From: Thalassobacter stenotrophicus
GTDB lineage: Bacteria; Pseudomonadota; Alphaproteobacteria; Rhodobacterales; Rhodobacteraceae
Direction of reading: 5' to 3'
Length of the DNA: 64,000 bases
Assembly (NCBI RefSeq): GCF_001458315.1
Contig: NZ_CYRX01000033.1
Span: 310,001 to 374,000 of the forward strand
Shown: positions 18,201 through 25,903 of the stretch, piece after piece
How the letters are laid out: the number at the start of each line of letters is the position of its first letter
Numbering within the stretch: position 1 is the stretch's first letter
Notes under the pieces: generated by a model
Databases searched by the model: none
What the model saw: only the letters and a program-made list of their open reading frames with translations
What the model was told of the DNA's origin: nothing
Program-made: the position numbers and the translations under genes

Positions 18201-18399
18201 GAAGGTTAACGATTTCGCGCTCAACCTCAGCGGGGGCAGCGCCGGGCCAACTGGTTTCGACCACGACTACGGGTTTGCGGACATCGGGGGCCAATTGGAC
18301 CGGAATGCGGCTTAGGGCGAGCGCCCCGAACAGCACGGCCATGATGACAACGGCAACGACCGCGATGGGGCGTTGAATTGACGCGCGGATCAGATCCAT
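15226..18399 (-). CDS. RND-family efflux permease (AcrB/HAE1-like)
   Basis: Proton-driven inner-membrane transporter of 1057 residues, the usual RND length. N-terminal segment IRASIQRPIAVVAVVIMAVL is the first membrane helix; two large periplasmic loops and two helix bundles follow. The transmembrane-4 proton-relay region reads VGMIVDAAIVVLENIY, with the key aspartate present. A second helix bundle near residue 880-1030 includes VVNNAILIVHQS. The gene begins 6 bases after the adaptor stop, so the two form an operon. No TolC-type channel gene is nearby; an outer-membrane partner would have to come from elsewhere. Substrates are unknown. Confidence 0.93.
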   Translation of the reverse strand: MDLIRASIQRPIAVVAVVIMAVLFGALALSRIPVQLAPDVRKPVVVVETSWPGAAPAEVEREIVNLQEDAFRGLEGLETMTSRSRTGQAEVTLEFAVGSDMGDILLLVSNRLDRVGGYPAEAGEPTLNTSGSDDSPIAWVILRAAEGNTRLMSTYGDFVEDVLKERVERVDGVSTVNVFGGVSRELQIVIRPEELARFGLTIPAVVNRLRAENISLSAGDVDEGKRRYVVRADGNLNTIAAIESVVLRSASLGTTGALGRVTVSEVADVGFSYKEPTARLRFRGEPALAFNIVREQGANVIATMEAVKEVLADLEAGPVADNNLLMEQVYDETIYIEGAIDLVTQNIWVGGLLAAMVLLLFLRSPRATLVISLAIPVSIVATFVAMAATGRTLNVISLAGIAFAVGMIVDAAIVVLENIYRLREQGKSRFEAAYEGARQVWGAILVSALTTVMVFIPILVMQLEAGQLFRDIAVAISVSVLLSLVVAVTVIPALSSRLLSGSSTKPMPLPGIDHFGRAFSWMIMAYVRLTVRFRVAGLIMVGAIATGATLAAITFLPKLEYLPEGNRNLVFGLIIPPPGYNLDTTETIAQRIEAVAEPMWQARPETELEDGTPALQSFFFVATPGNSFVGAAAVDGTRVAEVIPVLSRPIFAEPGTFGFMTQPSLFGRGVGGGRTIELNISGDELEDILSVAGQAAGLVSGLLPRSDGHQFRPIPGLELGAPEVRLLPDRVRLADAGLTTQDLAATVDAYNDGLRVAEISVGNRRLDLTLKGDEAALSGLRTQDVGDFPVVTPSGQIVPVSELAEVRVTAGPTEIRHLDRLRTVTLEIRPSDALPLEAAVELLETEVIAALEARGLPPGVRLGVSGSADALSETWNAIQINLAIALVIVFLVMAILFESFVLPLVVMISVPVAAAGGVGGLALLNLVGTQPLDMLTLLGFIILVGIVVNNAILIVHQSLYHLREDGMPPIDAIEEATRNRIRPIFMSTLTSICGMMPLVVFPGAGSELYRGLGAVVVGGLSMSAFLTLLTVPPLLRLVLSAPARDTVDPISKAAPAE

Positions 18400-18405
18400 G
18401 GGTTC

Positions 18406-19539
18406 TTATCCTTGATTGTCTGTTGTTTCGGCGTCTGCCGCAGGAGGGGGCGCGTTGGTGGACATGATGCTTTGTCCCGGGCGCAGTCGTTCGTTGCCGC
18501 GCACGACGACCTGATCACCGGGGGCGAGGCCCGATAATACCTCAAAACCGCCGGCCATTGCGGCGCCAATATCCACGGGGCGCGGTTGGGCGGTGCCATC
18601 GGCGTTTACGAAGACCATCCAGCCGCCCGCGCCTTGGACCAGCGCATCTTTGGGGACCGACACGACCTCACGCGGGGCGCTGACGGGAATGTCGAGCGTG
18701 ACCGTCTGACCCACGGCGATGGTCACATCGGGTTGCGTGACCTCAAACCGGACGGGCCGGGTGCGGGTGGCCGCGAATTCCGTGGGCAGGATGGCGCGTA
18801 GGGTGACTTCGAGCGTGCCGCCCACATCCGTGCTGGCGGCGACGGGTTGGTCAGATTGCAGCGCGCTGATGAAGCGTGCGGGCACGTTGGCCTCAACCTC
18901 CATTGCGCCGATATCAAGCAGAGTGACCACTTGGCTGCCCACCGAAATGAACTGTCCCACCTCGGTGTTGACCTCAAGCACGACGGCGTCAAAGGGCGCG
19001 CGGATGATCGCATTGTCAAAGGCGTATTGGGCTTGGCTGCGGGCAACCTCAGCGGCGCGCAGGCGGGCCTGTGCCTCGGCGCGGGTCGCAACGGCTTCGT
19101 CAAAATCGCTCAGCCGGTCTTCGAGCTGTGCCTGCGAAATGTTGGCGTTCTCGCGCAAGGTTTCGGCCCGGCGCAAGGCGCGTTCGGCCCGGTCGACCCG
19201 TGCCTCTGCAACACCGACACCCGCGGCTGCAATGCCGGCTTCCGCCTCGGCTTGGCCGATCTGAAGGCTTAGCAATTCGGTGTCCAACTGTGCGAGGATC
19301 TGACCTGCGGTGACCTGTGCGCCGACCCGTGGCGGGACACTTTCGACCACGCCAGCGACGCGCGCGGCGACCGCGCTTTCGCGGCCTGATACGATTTGGC
19401 CAAACACGGCAATTGTGTCCGAACTGGTCTGTAGCGCGACATCTGCGGTTTCGACCATGGCGGGCCGCCCCTGCGCCAGCGTGACCGCAGGCAGGGTGCT
19501 GATGAAGGCCAAAGTGGCCAATAGTTTGAATGCGCGCAT
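18406..19539 (-). CDS. RND periplasmic adaptor (membrane fusion) protein
   Basis: A 377-residue HlyD/AcrA-type adaptor linking the RND permease to an outer-membrane channel. It has a signal peptide (ending VTLAQG), a split biotinyl-lipoyl-like domain (RVGAQVTAGQILAQLDTE and APFDAVVLEVNTEVGQ), a central alpha-helical hairpin about residues 95-165 rich in Ala/Glu/Arg, then beta-barrel and membrane-proximal domains. No lipobox cysteine is present, so it is not a lipoprotein. AAGGAC lies upstream of the ATG. It is the first gene of the operon, and its promoter must lie in the 19540-19770 interval; I see no clear regulator gene beside it. Confidence 0.92.
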   Translation of the reverse strand: MRAFKLLATLAFISTLPAVTLAQGRPAMVETADVALQTSSDTIAVFGQIVSGRESAVAARVAGVVESVPPRVGAQVTAGQILAQLDTELLSLQIGQAEAEAGIAAAGVGVAEARVDRAERALRRAETLRENANISQAQLEDRLSDFDEAVATRAEAQARLRAAEVARSQAQYAFDNAIIRAPFDAVVLEVNTEVGQFISVGSQVVTLLDIGAMEVEANVPARFISALQSDQPVAASTDVGGTLEVTLRAILPTEFAATRTRPVRFEVTQPDVTIAVGQTVTLDIPVSAPREVVSVPKDALVQGAGGWMVFVNADGTAQPRPVDIGAAMAGGFEVLSGLAPGDQVVVRGNERLRPGQSIMSTNAPPPAADAETTDNQG

Positions 19540-19775
19540 GTCTAAGTCCTTGTTTGCGGGCGGTTCACCCCGTCCGGCTCGCCATCACATAGCGCGATCT
19601 AGTACCAAACCCAACGCACAAGGATGAACAGGTGTCTGCGCGTGGCTGCGGAGTGTCTGGTGGCGGTGTTTGCCGGAAAAAGGGGCAGTCTGCCCGTAGT
19701 ATGTTCGATCCTAAGGCGCGCAAAAGGGGCCGAATTTGAGCGGTTAATAAAGTCGAGTATTTTAGTATGAAATGC

Positions 19776-19815
19776 TTGACAGGTCGGCGGGATTGAGTAA
19801 TTGACTGTATTAGTC
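19776..19815 (+). promoter_or_regulatory. Putative promoter and operator of the iron-binding-protein gene
   Basis: A perfect -35 box TTGACA (19776-19781) is separated by 16 bases from a weak -10 box TAATTG (19798-19803). Overlapping the predicted start region is an inverted repeat GACT-N5-AGTC (19803-19815). The position is suitable for repression, and an iron-responsive regulator is plausible given the gene, but the site does not match a consensus I can name with confidence. The ribosome site AAGGA is at 19821-19825. Confidence 0.45.
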
Positions 19816-19832
19816 GGAATAAGGAAAGACCC

Positions 19833-20864
19833 ATGACATTCAAATCCACCGTCTCTGTTTTCACGCTTGCGATGGTCGCAATGACCAGCACGCCGAGCGT
19901 TGGTTTCGCCGAGGGCGAATTGAACCTTTACTCCTCACGCCACTACGACACCGATGAGCGTCTGTATTCTGATTTCACCGACGCCACAGGCATTGAGATT
20001 AACCGGATTGAGGGCAAGGCTGATGAGTTGATCACCCGGATGCAGGCCGAGGGTGCGAATTCGCCAGCCGATATCCTGCTGACCGTCGATACCTCACGGT
20101 TGGAGCGGGCTAAGGCCGCAGGTGTTTTGCAATCCATCGAAAGCGCGTCGCTAGAGGATCGCTTGCCTGATTATTTGCAGGACAGCGACAACCAGTGGTT
20201 CGGGTTTTCACAGCGTGCGCGGATCATTTTCTATGACAAAGCGGATGTGCAAAACCCGCCCAAATCGTACCTAGAGTTGGCCGACCCCGCATATGAGGGC
20301 ATGGTGTGCCACCGCTCGTCCACCAACGTGTATTCCCAGACCTTGATGGGGGCGATCATTGCCAACCACGGCGAAGAAGCGGCGCAGGAATGGGCGGCTG
20401 GCTTTGTGAACAACTTTGCCCGTGATCCGCAGGGCGGTGACACCGATCAGCTGCGCGGGCTTGTCTCGGGGGAATGTGATATCTCAATCTCGAACACCTA
20501 TTATTTCTCCCGCGCGTTGCGCCGCGATGTGGACGGGCTGAATGCGGAGGCGCTGGCCAGTATCGGTTGGGTCTTCCCTGCGCAGGACGCGGAAGGCGCG
20601 CATATGAACCTGTCGGGGGGGGGTGTTGCTGCCCATGCGCCGAACAAGGAAAATGCGATCAAGTTTCTTGAATACCTCGCCAGTGATCAGGCGCAGCAGT
20701 ATTTCTCGGCCGGGAATGATGAATACCCCGCAGTGCCGGGTGTGGGGCTAAGCAGCTCTGTGGCCGCACTTGGGATCTTTAAGCCCGATGATCTGCAAGC
20801 CTCTGAGATCGCGGCGAATGTGCCCAAGGCACAGGCTATTTTTAACGCGGTGGGCTGGGAATAG
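19833..20864 (+). CDS. fbpA: Ferric-iron ABC transporter periplasmic binding protein (FbpA/FutA-like)
   Basis: A 343-residue periplasmic protein of the Fe(III)-binding class. It has a signal peptide (residues 1 to about 26, ending GFA), then GELNLYSSRHYDTDERLYSDF, typical of FutA/FbpA, and the ligand-tyrosine region ISISNTYYFSRAL near residue 220. It captures ferric iron for the permease encoded convergently downstream. ATG 19833 has AAGGA 8 bases upstream. The ATPase subunit is not in this neighbourhood. A strong intrinsic terminator ends the gene. Confidence 0.9.
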   Translation: MTFKSTVSVFTLAMVAMTSTPSVGFAEGELNLYSSRHYDTDERLYSDFTDATGIEINRIEGKADELITRMQAEGANSPADILLTVDTSRLERAKAAGVLQSIESASLEDRLPDYLQDSDNQWFGFSQRARIIFYDKADVQNPPKSYLELADPAYEGMVCHRSSTNVYSQTLMGAIIANHGEEAAQEWAAGFVNNFARDPQGGDTDQLRGLVSGECDISISNTYYFSRALRRDVDGLNAEALASIGWVFPAQDAEGAHMNLSGGGVAAHAPNKENAIKFLEYLASDQAQQYFSAGNDEYPAVPGVGLSSSVAALGIFKPDDLQASEIAANVPKAQAIFNAVGWE

Positions 20865-20887
20865 ATCCAGCCAAATCACAACGCAAA

Positions 20888-20915
20888 GGGCGTGCCGCTG
20901 GGCGCGCCCTTTTTT
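20888..20915 (+). terminator. Intrinsic terminator of the iron-binding-protein gene
   Basis: An 8-bp stem (20888-20895 with 20902-20909, one G-U pair) with a 6-base loop and six T residues (20910-20915). It lies 24 bases after the stop and 20 bases before the end of the convergent permease gene. Confidence 0.85.
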
Positions 20916-20934
20916 GGTTTAGGCCGGGATGACT

Positions 20935-22566
20935 TTATGCATTATCGCGGGCCACACGCCGACACAGCAACACCACCGGGACAAGGCCCAGAAGGGCGAT
21001 CATCAGGCTGGGCACTGCCGCCCCTTGGAGGCGTTCATCCGAGGCGAGGCGATAAGCCTGCACCGCGAGTGTGTCATAGTTGAAGGGCCGCATGATCAGT
21101 GTTGCAGGCAGTTCCTTGATCACGTCCACGAATACGATCAGGGCGGCTGTGAAAAGGCTAGGGGCGATAATCGGCGCGTGTACGCGGCGCACAAGCCCGC
21201 CGACCCCTTGGCCAAGCACCCGCGCGGCGGCGTCCATATTAGGGCTGACTGCGGAAATCCCGCCCTCGTATGAGCCAAGGGCAGCGGCCATAAAGCGGAT
21301 CAGGTAGGCAAGGATCAGCACCCAGATAGAGCCGGTGAACAACAGCCCCGTGGAGACATCAAACGTCGCCCGCATCCATGCGTCCAACGTGTTGTCAAAG
21401 GCCGCAAACGGGACCAGCAGGCCCACAGCGATCACCCCTCCGGGCACGGCATAGCCCAAGCGTGCGATGTAAAGGGCCGCACCTGTCAGGCGCGTGGCCT
21501 TGACCCGGTGGACAGAGCCCAAAACAATCGCACCGGCCACTGTCAGCAGGGCTGCGATGGTCGCCAGCGTCAGCGTGTTTTGGATGAAGCCGATGTAGCG
21601 GCGGCTAAAGATGTCCTGCTCAGACCCGATGGCCATGGTGGTTAGCGTGATGACCGGGATCACGACGCCCAGCACGACGGGCAGCAGGCAAAGCGTCATT
21701 GCCCCCCATTTCCGCGCGCCGGTTAGTTGCAGCCGGACCATCGTCTCTTGGCGGCGGCCGTTGTTGTAGCGTACGTTGCCGCGGCTGTAGCGTTCCAGCA
21801 TCGCGAGCAGGAGGGCAAAGGCCAGCAACCCCAGCGCGAGTTGCGCGGCGGCGGCGCGGTCAGCCAGCGTGAACCAGCTTGTGTAGATGCCCGTGGCAAA
21901 TGTTTGGACGCCGAAATAGGCAACGGTGCCAAAGTCCGCGATGGTTTCCATCGTGGCGAGCATGACGCCCGCTGCAATGGCAGGGCGGGCAAGCGGTAAA
22001 CAGACGGAGAAGAACGCCCCCGTAGGTGTGCGTCCCAGCGCGCGGGCCGCGTGGAATGTCGTTGCACTTTGGCCCATGAACGACGCGCGCGCCAAAAGGT
22101 AGACATAGGGGTATAGCACCAGTGTCAGCATCATCGCCGCCCCGCCAATAGAGCGGATTTCGGGGAACCAATAATCCCGTGGGCCCCAGCCAAACATGGT
22201 CCGTAGGGTGGTTTGCACGATGCCCGGGTGATCAAGGATATGGGTGTAGGCGTACGCAAGGACATAGGCCGGAAAGGCCAGCGGGATCACCAGTGCGATT
22301 TCGCATAAACGACGTCCGGGGAAGTCCGTCATTGTGACCAGCCACGCCGCGCCTGCGCCCAAACAGGCCGTGCCGAATGCCACGCACACAACCAGTATCA
22401 GGGTTGCGGATGCGTAGCGCCCCAACACCGTATTGCTGAGCTGTTCCAGCGTGTCGAATGAGCCTGAGAAAGCCGCGAGCAAGACCGCGACGTGCGGCAA
22501 GAGGCACAAAAGCGCGATCACACTGGCGGTGATGACAAAGAAGCGTCCGGATAGGAAAGCGGCCAA
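20935..22566 (-). CDS. fbpB: Ferric-iron ABC transporter permease (FbpB-like, fused two-domain)
   Basis: An inner-membrane permease of about 543 residues with two BPD_transp_1 domains and about twelve helices. Each half has an ATPase-contact loop: ARALGRTPTGAFFSVCLPLA (first half) and ARVLGQGVGGLVRRVHAPII (second half). There is no good ATG: the frame is open upstream through the katG terminator into katG itself (to 22725). I chose TTG at 22566 because GGAG (22573-22576) sits 6 bases before it and the product then begins just before the first membrane helix (SGRFFVITASVIALL). It probably serves the convergent iron-binding protein. The ATPase must be encoded elsewhere. Confidence 0.85.
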   Translation of the reverse strand: MAAFLSGRFFVITASVIALLCLLPHVAVLLAAFSGSFDTLEQLSNTVLGRYASATLILVVCVAFGTACLGAGAAWLVTMTDFPGRRLCEIALVIPLAFPAYVLAYAYTHILDHPGIVQTTLRTMFGWGPRDYWFPEIRSIGGAAMMLTLVLYPYVYLLARASFMGQSATTFHAARALGRTPTGAFFSVCLPLARPAIAAGVMLATMETIADFGTVAYFGVQTFATGIYTSWFTLADRAAAAQLALGLLAFALLLAMLERYSRGNVRYNNGRRQETMVRLQLTGARKWGAMTLCLLPVVLGVVIPVITLTTMAIGSEQDIFSRRYIGFIQNTLTLATIAALLTVAGAIVLGSVHRVKATRLTGAALYIARLGYAVPGGVIAVGLLVPFAAFDNTLDAWMRATFDVSTGLLFTGSIWVLILAYLIRFMAAALGSYEGGISAVSPNMDAAARVLGQGVGGLVRRVHAPIIAPSLFTAALIVFVDVIKELPATLIMRPFNYDTLAVQAYRLASDERLQGAAVPSLMIALLGLVPVVLLCRRVARDNA

Positions 22567-22630
22567 GGCGGGCTCCGTCAGATTGGGTTGTGGGGTTGAT
22601 ACCCCGATGCTGCCTGACAGAAAAGCTAAG

Positions 22631-22660
22631 AAAAAGGGCCGCCCCCAGAAGGGACGGCCC
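22631..22660 (-). terminator. Intrinsic terminator of katG
   Basis: On the minus strand, a stem formed by 22655-22660 with 22636-22641, extended inside by three more pairs after one mismatch, precedes a run of five T (22631-22635 read as A on the plus strand). It lies 22 bases beyond the katG stop and separates katG from the iron permease gene. Confidence 0.8.
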
Positions 22661-22682
22661 AAAAGCGTGGGATGTGGGCTGC

Positions 22683-24881
22683 TTAGACCAGGTCGAAGCG
22701 ATCCGCGTTCATGACTTTGGTCCATGCGGCGACAAAGTCGGCGACCAGTTTAGGCTCACCATCGCTGGCGCCATAAACCTCGGCCACGGCCCGCAGTTGC
22801 GAGTTGGAGCCAAAGACCAGATCGACGGCTGTGCCGGTCCATTTGGCGGCGCCGGTTGCGCGGTCTTTGCCTGCGTAGGCGGTGTCACCGGTTTTGGTCC
22901 ACTCAGTGCCCATGTCGAGGACGTTGACGAAGTAGTCGTTCGTCAGCTGACCTTTGCGGGTGGTGAACACGCCGTGATCGGAGCCGTCGTAGTTGGCGCC
23001 AATCGCACGCATCCCGCCGACCAGTGCGGTCAGCTCGGGCGCGTTCAGGCCCAGCAGTTGCGCGCGGTCCACCATCAGCTCCGCAGGGGCGCGGGTCTGG
23101 CTGGCGGCGACGTAGTTGCGCATCGCATCCGAGCGCGGCTCAAGCCAGCCGTAGCTGTGCGTGTCCGTCATCTCTTGGGTGGCGTCGGTGCGGCCCGGTG
23201 TGAAGGGCACGGTGACGTCGTGGCCCGCGTCCTTGGCGGCTTTTTCCACGGCGGCGGAACCGGCCAGTACGATCAGGTCAGCCATGGACACCTTGGTGTC
23301 GCCCTTGGCATCAAAGTCCGCTTTGATCCCTTCGAGGACGTCCAAAACCTTGGACAACTCAGCAGGATTGTTGACTTCCCAATCCTTGGCAGGTGCCAAA
23401 CGGATACGTGCGCCATTGGCCCCACCCCGTTTGTCTGACCCGCGGAAGGTCGCGGCCGAGGCCCACGCCACACGGGTCATTTCCTGTACGCTCAGACCGG
23501 ATGCCAGCAACGCGGACTTGAGGTCTGCGACGTCCGCGTCCGATACCAAGGGGTGCGTGACGGCGGGAACTGGGTCCTGCCATGGCTGTGGCTCGGCGGG
23601 TACAAGGGGGCCAAGGCCGCACTCATAGGGGCCCATGTCGCGGTGGGTCAGCTTGTACCAAGCGCGGGCAAAGGCGTCCGCAAATGCGGCTGGGTCCTTG
23701 TGGAACCGCTCCGAGATTTCGCGATAGGCGGGATCGGTACGCAGAGCCAAGTCAGCGGTGGTCATGATCGGCGCGTGACGCTGTGCGGCGTCGTGTGCGT
23801 CGGGCACGATGTCACCGGCGGCTGGGTCTGTTGGGATCCACTGATGTGCGCCAGCGGGTGAGGACGACAGTTTCCACTCATACCCGAGCAGAATGTCGAA
23901 GTAGTCGTTGTCCCACACGATGGGGTTCCGCGTCCAAGCACCCTCGATGCCGGAGGTGATTGTGTGCACGCCCTTGCCGCTCTCGTAAGAGTTTGCCCAG
24001 CCGGTCGCCATGGCTTCAAGGGGGGCACCCTCAGGCTCTGCGCCAACGTATTGGCCGGGATCGGCGGCGCCGTGGGCTTTGCCGAAGGTGTGACCACCTG
24101 CAACCAAGGCGACGGTTTCTTCGTCGTTCATGGCCATTTTCAGGAATGTCTCACGCACATCGTGGGCCGATGCCTGTGGGTCCGGGTTGCCCATGGGGCC
24201 TTCGGGGTTCACGTAGATCAGGCCCATTTGCACGGCACCCAACGCACCGATCAGTTCGCGTGGGTCGTTGTAACGCTCGGTGTCGTCGCCCAGCCATTCG
24301 GTCTCGGGGCCCCAGTAGATGTCTTCCTCAGGCTCCCAGATGTCTGCGCGGCCACCGGCGAAACCAAAGGTTTCAAACCCCATGGATTCCAGCGCGACGT
24401 TGCCTGTCAGGATCATCAGGTCGGCCCAGCTGAGGCTTGCGCCGTACTTTTGCTTGATCGGCCACAGGAGGCGGCGGGCTTTGTCGAGGTTACCGTTGTC
24501 GGGCCACGAGTTCAGCGGTGCGAACCGCAAGTTGCCTGCCCCCGCGCCACCGCGACCATCGCCGACACGGTAGGTCCCGGCAGAGTGCCATGCCATTCGG
24601 ATAAAGAAGGGGCCGTAATGGCCGTAGTCTGCGGGCCACCATTCTTGGCTGTCGGTCATCAACGCGTGCAGATCGGCGCGAACGGCGTCCAGATCAAGCG
24701 TTTTGAACGCTTCGGCGTAGTTGAAATCTGCGCCCATGGGATCGGGCGTTTTGCCCTGCTGGTGCAGCACTTTGAGGTTCAACTGGTTTGGCCACCAATG
24801 CTGGTTCGCGGTCGAACCGGTGGCGCTTGTGTTATGCATCACCGGGCATTTGCCGGCGCTGTCTACGGGGGCTCCATCCAT
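22683..24881 (-). CDS. katG: Catalase-peroxidase KatG
   Basis: A bifunctional haem enzyme of 732 residues (family 720-750) that disproportionates hydrogen peroxide. Distal site Arg95-Met-Ala-Trp98-His99 (RMAWHSAG) and the proximal histidine in [15 protein letters not shown] are present. The tyrosine of the Met-Tyr-Trp crosslink is in [12 protein letters not shown]. The second, inactive peroxidase-like half follows. It is divergent from oxyR with 131 bases between them and a palindromic site in that interval, the classic arrangement for OxyR control of katG. Confidence 0.97.
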   Translation of the reverse strand: MDGAPVDSAGKCPVMHNTSATGSTANQHWWPNQLNLKVLHQQGKTPDPMGADFNYAEAFKTLDLDAVRADLHALMTDSQEWWPADYGHYGPFFIRMAWHSAGTYRVGDGRGGAGAGNLRFAPLNSWPDNGNLDKARRLLWPIKQKYGASLSWADLMILTGNVALESMGFETFGFAGGRADIWEPEEDIYWGPETEWLGDDTERYNDPRELIGALGAVQMGLIYVNPEGPMGNPDPQASAHDVRETFLKMAMNDEETVALVAGGHTFGKAHGAADPGQYVGAEPEGAPLEAMATGWANSYESGKGVHTITSGIEGAWTRNPIVWDNDYFDILLGYEWKLSSSPAGAHQWIPTDPAAGDIVPDAHDAAQRHAPIMTTADLALRTDPAYREISERFHKDPAAFADAFARAWYKLTHRDMGPYECGLGPLVPAEPQPWQDPVPAVTHPLVSDADVADLKSALLASGLSVQEMTRVAWASAATFRGSDKRGGANGARIRLAPAKDWEVNNPAELSKVLDVLEGIKADFDAKGDTKVSMADLIVLAGSAAVEKAAKDAGHDVTVPFTPGRTDATQEMTDTHSYGWLEPRSDAMRNYVAASQTRAPAELMVDRAQLLGLNAPELTALVGGMRAIGANYDGSDHGVFTTRKGQLTNDYFVNVLDMGTEWTKTGDTAYAGKDRATGAAKWTGTAVDLVFGSNSQLRAVAEVYGASDGEPKLVADFVAAWTKVMNADRFDLV

Positions 24882-24983
24882 GGAAACTCTCCAAATCTGT
24901 TGGTTAAGGGTGACGGCGTACGTGCAGCAAACATGCCGTCTTGGAATTATTCTAACATCCGAGTTAAATCAGGGGAACTTGTT

Positions 24984-25003
24984 TTATCTGATAGTGATGA
25001 TAA
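24984..25003. promoter_or_regulatory. Candidate OxyR binding site between katG and oxyR
   Basis: An interrupted palindrome TTATC-N10-GATAA (24984-24988 and 24999-25003) with an internal ATAG, lying 10-30 bases before oxyR in the divergent intergenic region. Size, AT-richness and position fit a LysR-type operator. The match to the full ATAG-N7-CTAT OxyR consensus is partial. Confidence 0.45.
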
Positions 25004-25012
25004 GAATTTCTG

Positions 25013-25903
25013 ATGATGAATTTGACACTCAAACAACTCAGATATCTGGATGCCCTCGCCGCACAGGGGCATTTTGGCCGCGCCGCTTCGATCTGCGCGG
25101 TGTCACAGCCCGCGCTGTCTATGCAGATCAAGGAGTTGGAGGGTAGCCTTGGCCTTGCACTAGTGGAACGCGGCGGGCGGCAGGTACGATTGACGGAATT
25201 TGGGGCGCGGTTTGTGGCCAAAGCCCGCGAAGTGCTCGCACAGGTCGAAGACATGGGTGAGATGGCGCGCGCTGCCCAAGACCAACTGATGGGCCGTTTG
25301 CGGCTGGGCGTGATTCCCACCATCGCGCCATATCTGTTACCGCAGGTCATGACCGCGCTGGGCCGTAGTCATGCTGGGCTGGACCTGCATGTACGCGAAA
25401 CGCAAACGCATCGGCTGTTGGCGGACGTTGAGGCTGGGTTGCTAGAGGCGGCGATTGTCGCCCTGCCAGTGTCTGAGCCGGGGCTGACAGAAGTCGCGTT
25501 GTTCGATGAGCCCTTTGTTCTTGTGCGACCCGGGTCTGAGGCAGGTCGCCCTGTGCCGGACGCCCGCGCTATGGCAGAAATGCGGCTGCTGCTGTTGGAA
25601 GAGGGGCATTGTTTCCGCGACCAAGCGCTTGAGTTTTGTGGCCTCAGTGGTGTGGGGCGTGAGGCGTTGGACGCCTCATCGCTGTCGACGTTGGTGCAAA
25701 TGGTGGATGCCGGAATTGGTGTGACGCTTTTGCCGGAAATGGCGGTGCGGTTGGAAACGCGCTCCACGCAGGTGGACGTCACGGCCTTTGCGGGTGCGCA
25801 GCCACCGACCCGGACCGTCGGGATGGTCTGGCGCCGGTCCAGCCCGCTTGCCGCGCAGCTGCATGACATTGCGCAGGTGGTGCGCGCTGCAGCCCTAAGC
25901 TAG
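25013..25903 (+). CDS. oxyR: Hydrogen-peroxide sensor/LysR-type regulator OxyR
   Basis: A 296-residue LysR-family regulator. The N-terminal winged helix-turn-helix (about 5-65) includes HFGRAASICAVSQPALSMQI. The effector domain has Cys200 and Cys209 in GHCFRDQALEFC, the same spacing as the redox pair Cys199/Cys208 of E. coli OxyR, which identifies it as OxyR rather than a generic LysR protein. Tandem ATGs at 25013 and 25016 make the exact start uncertain by one codon. Its stop overlaps that of the convergent MATE gene. Confidence 0.93.
   Translation: MMNLTLKQLRYLDALAAQGHFGRAASICAVSQPALSMQIKELEGSLGLALVERGGRQVRLTEFGARFVAKAREVLAQVEDMGEMARAAQDQLMGRLRLGVIPTIAPYLLPQVMTALGRSHAGLDLHVRETQTHRLLADVEAGLLEAAIVALPVSEPGLTEVALFDEPFVLVRPGSEAGRPVPDARAMAEMRLLLLEEGHCFRDQALEFCGLSGVGREALDASSLSTLVQMVDAGIGVTLLPEMAVRLETRSTQVDVTAFAGAQPPTRTVGMVWRRSSPLAAQLHDIAQVVRAAALS

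Noticed and set aside
15226-19539. RND pump as a complete tripartite system
   Set aside because: No TolC-like outer-membrane channel gene is present next to the permease and adaptor.
22590-25013. Long open frames antisense to katG (282 and 349 codons)
   Set aside because: They mirror the codon structure of katG, have no family features and overlap a clearly real gene along their whole length.
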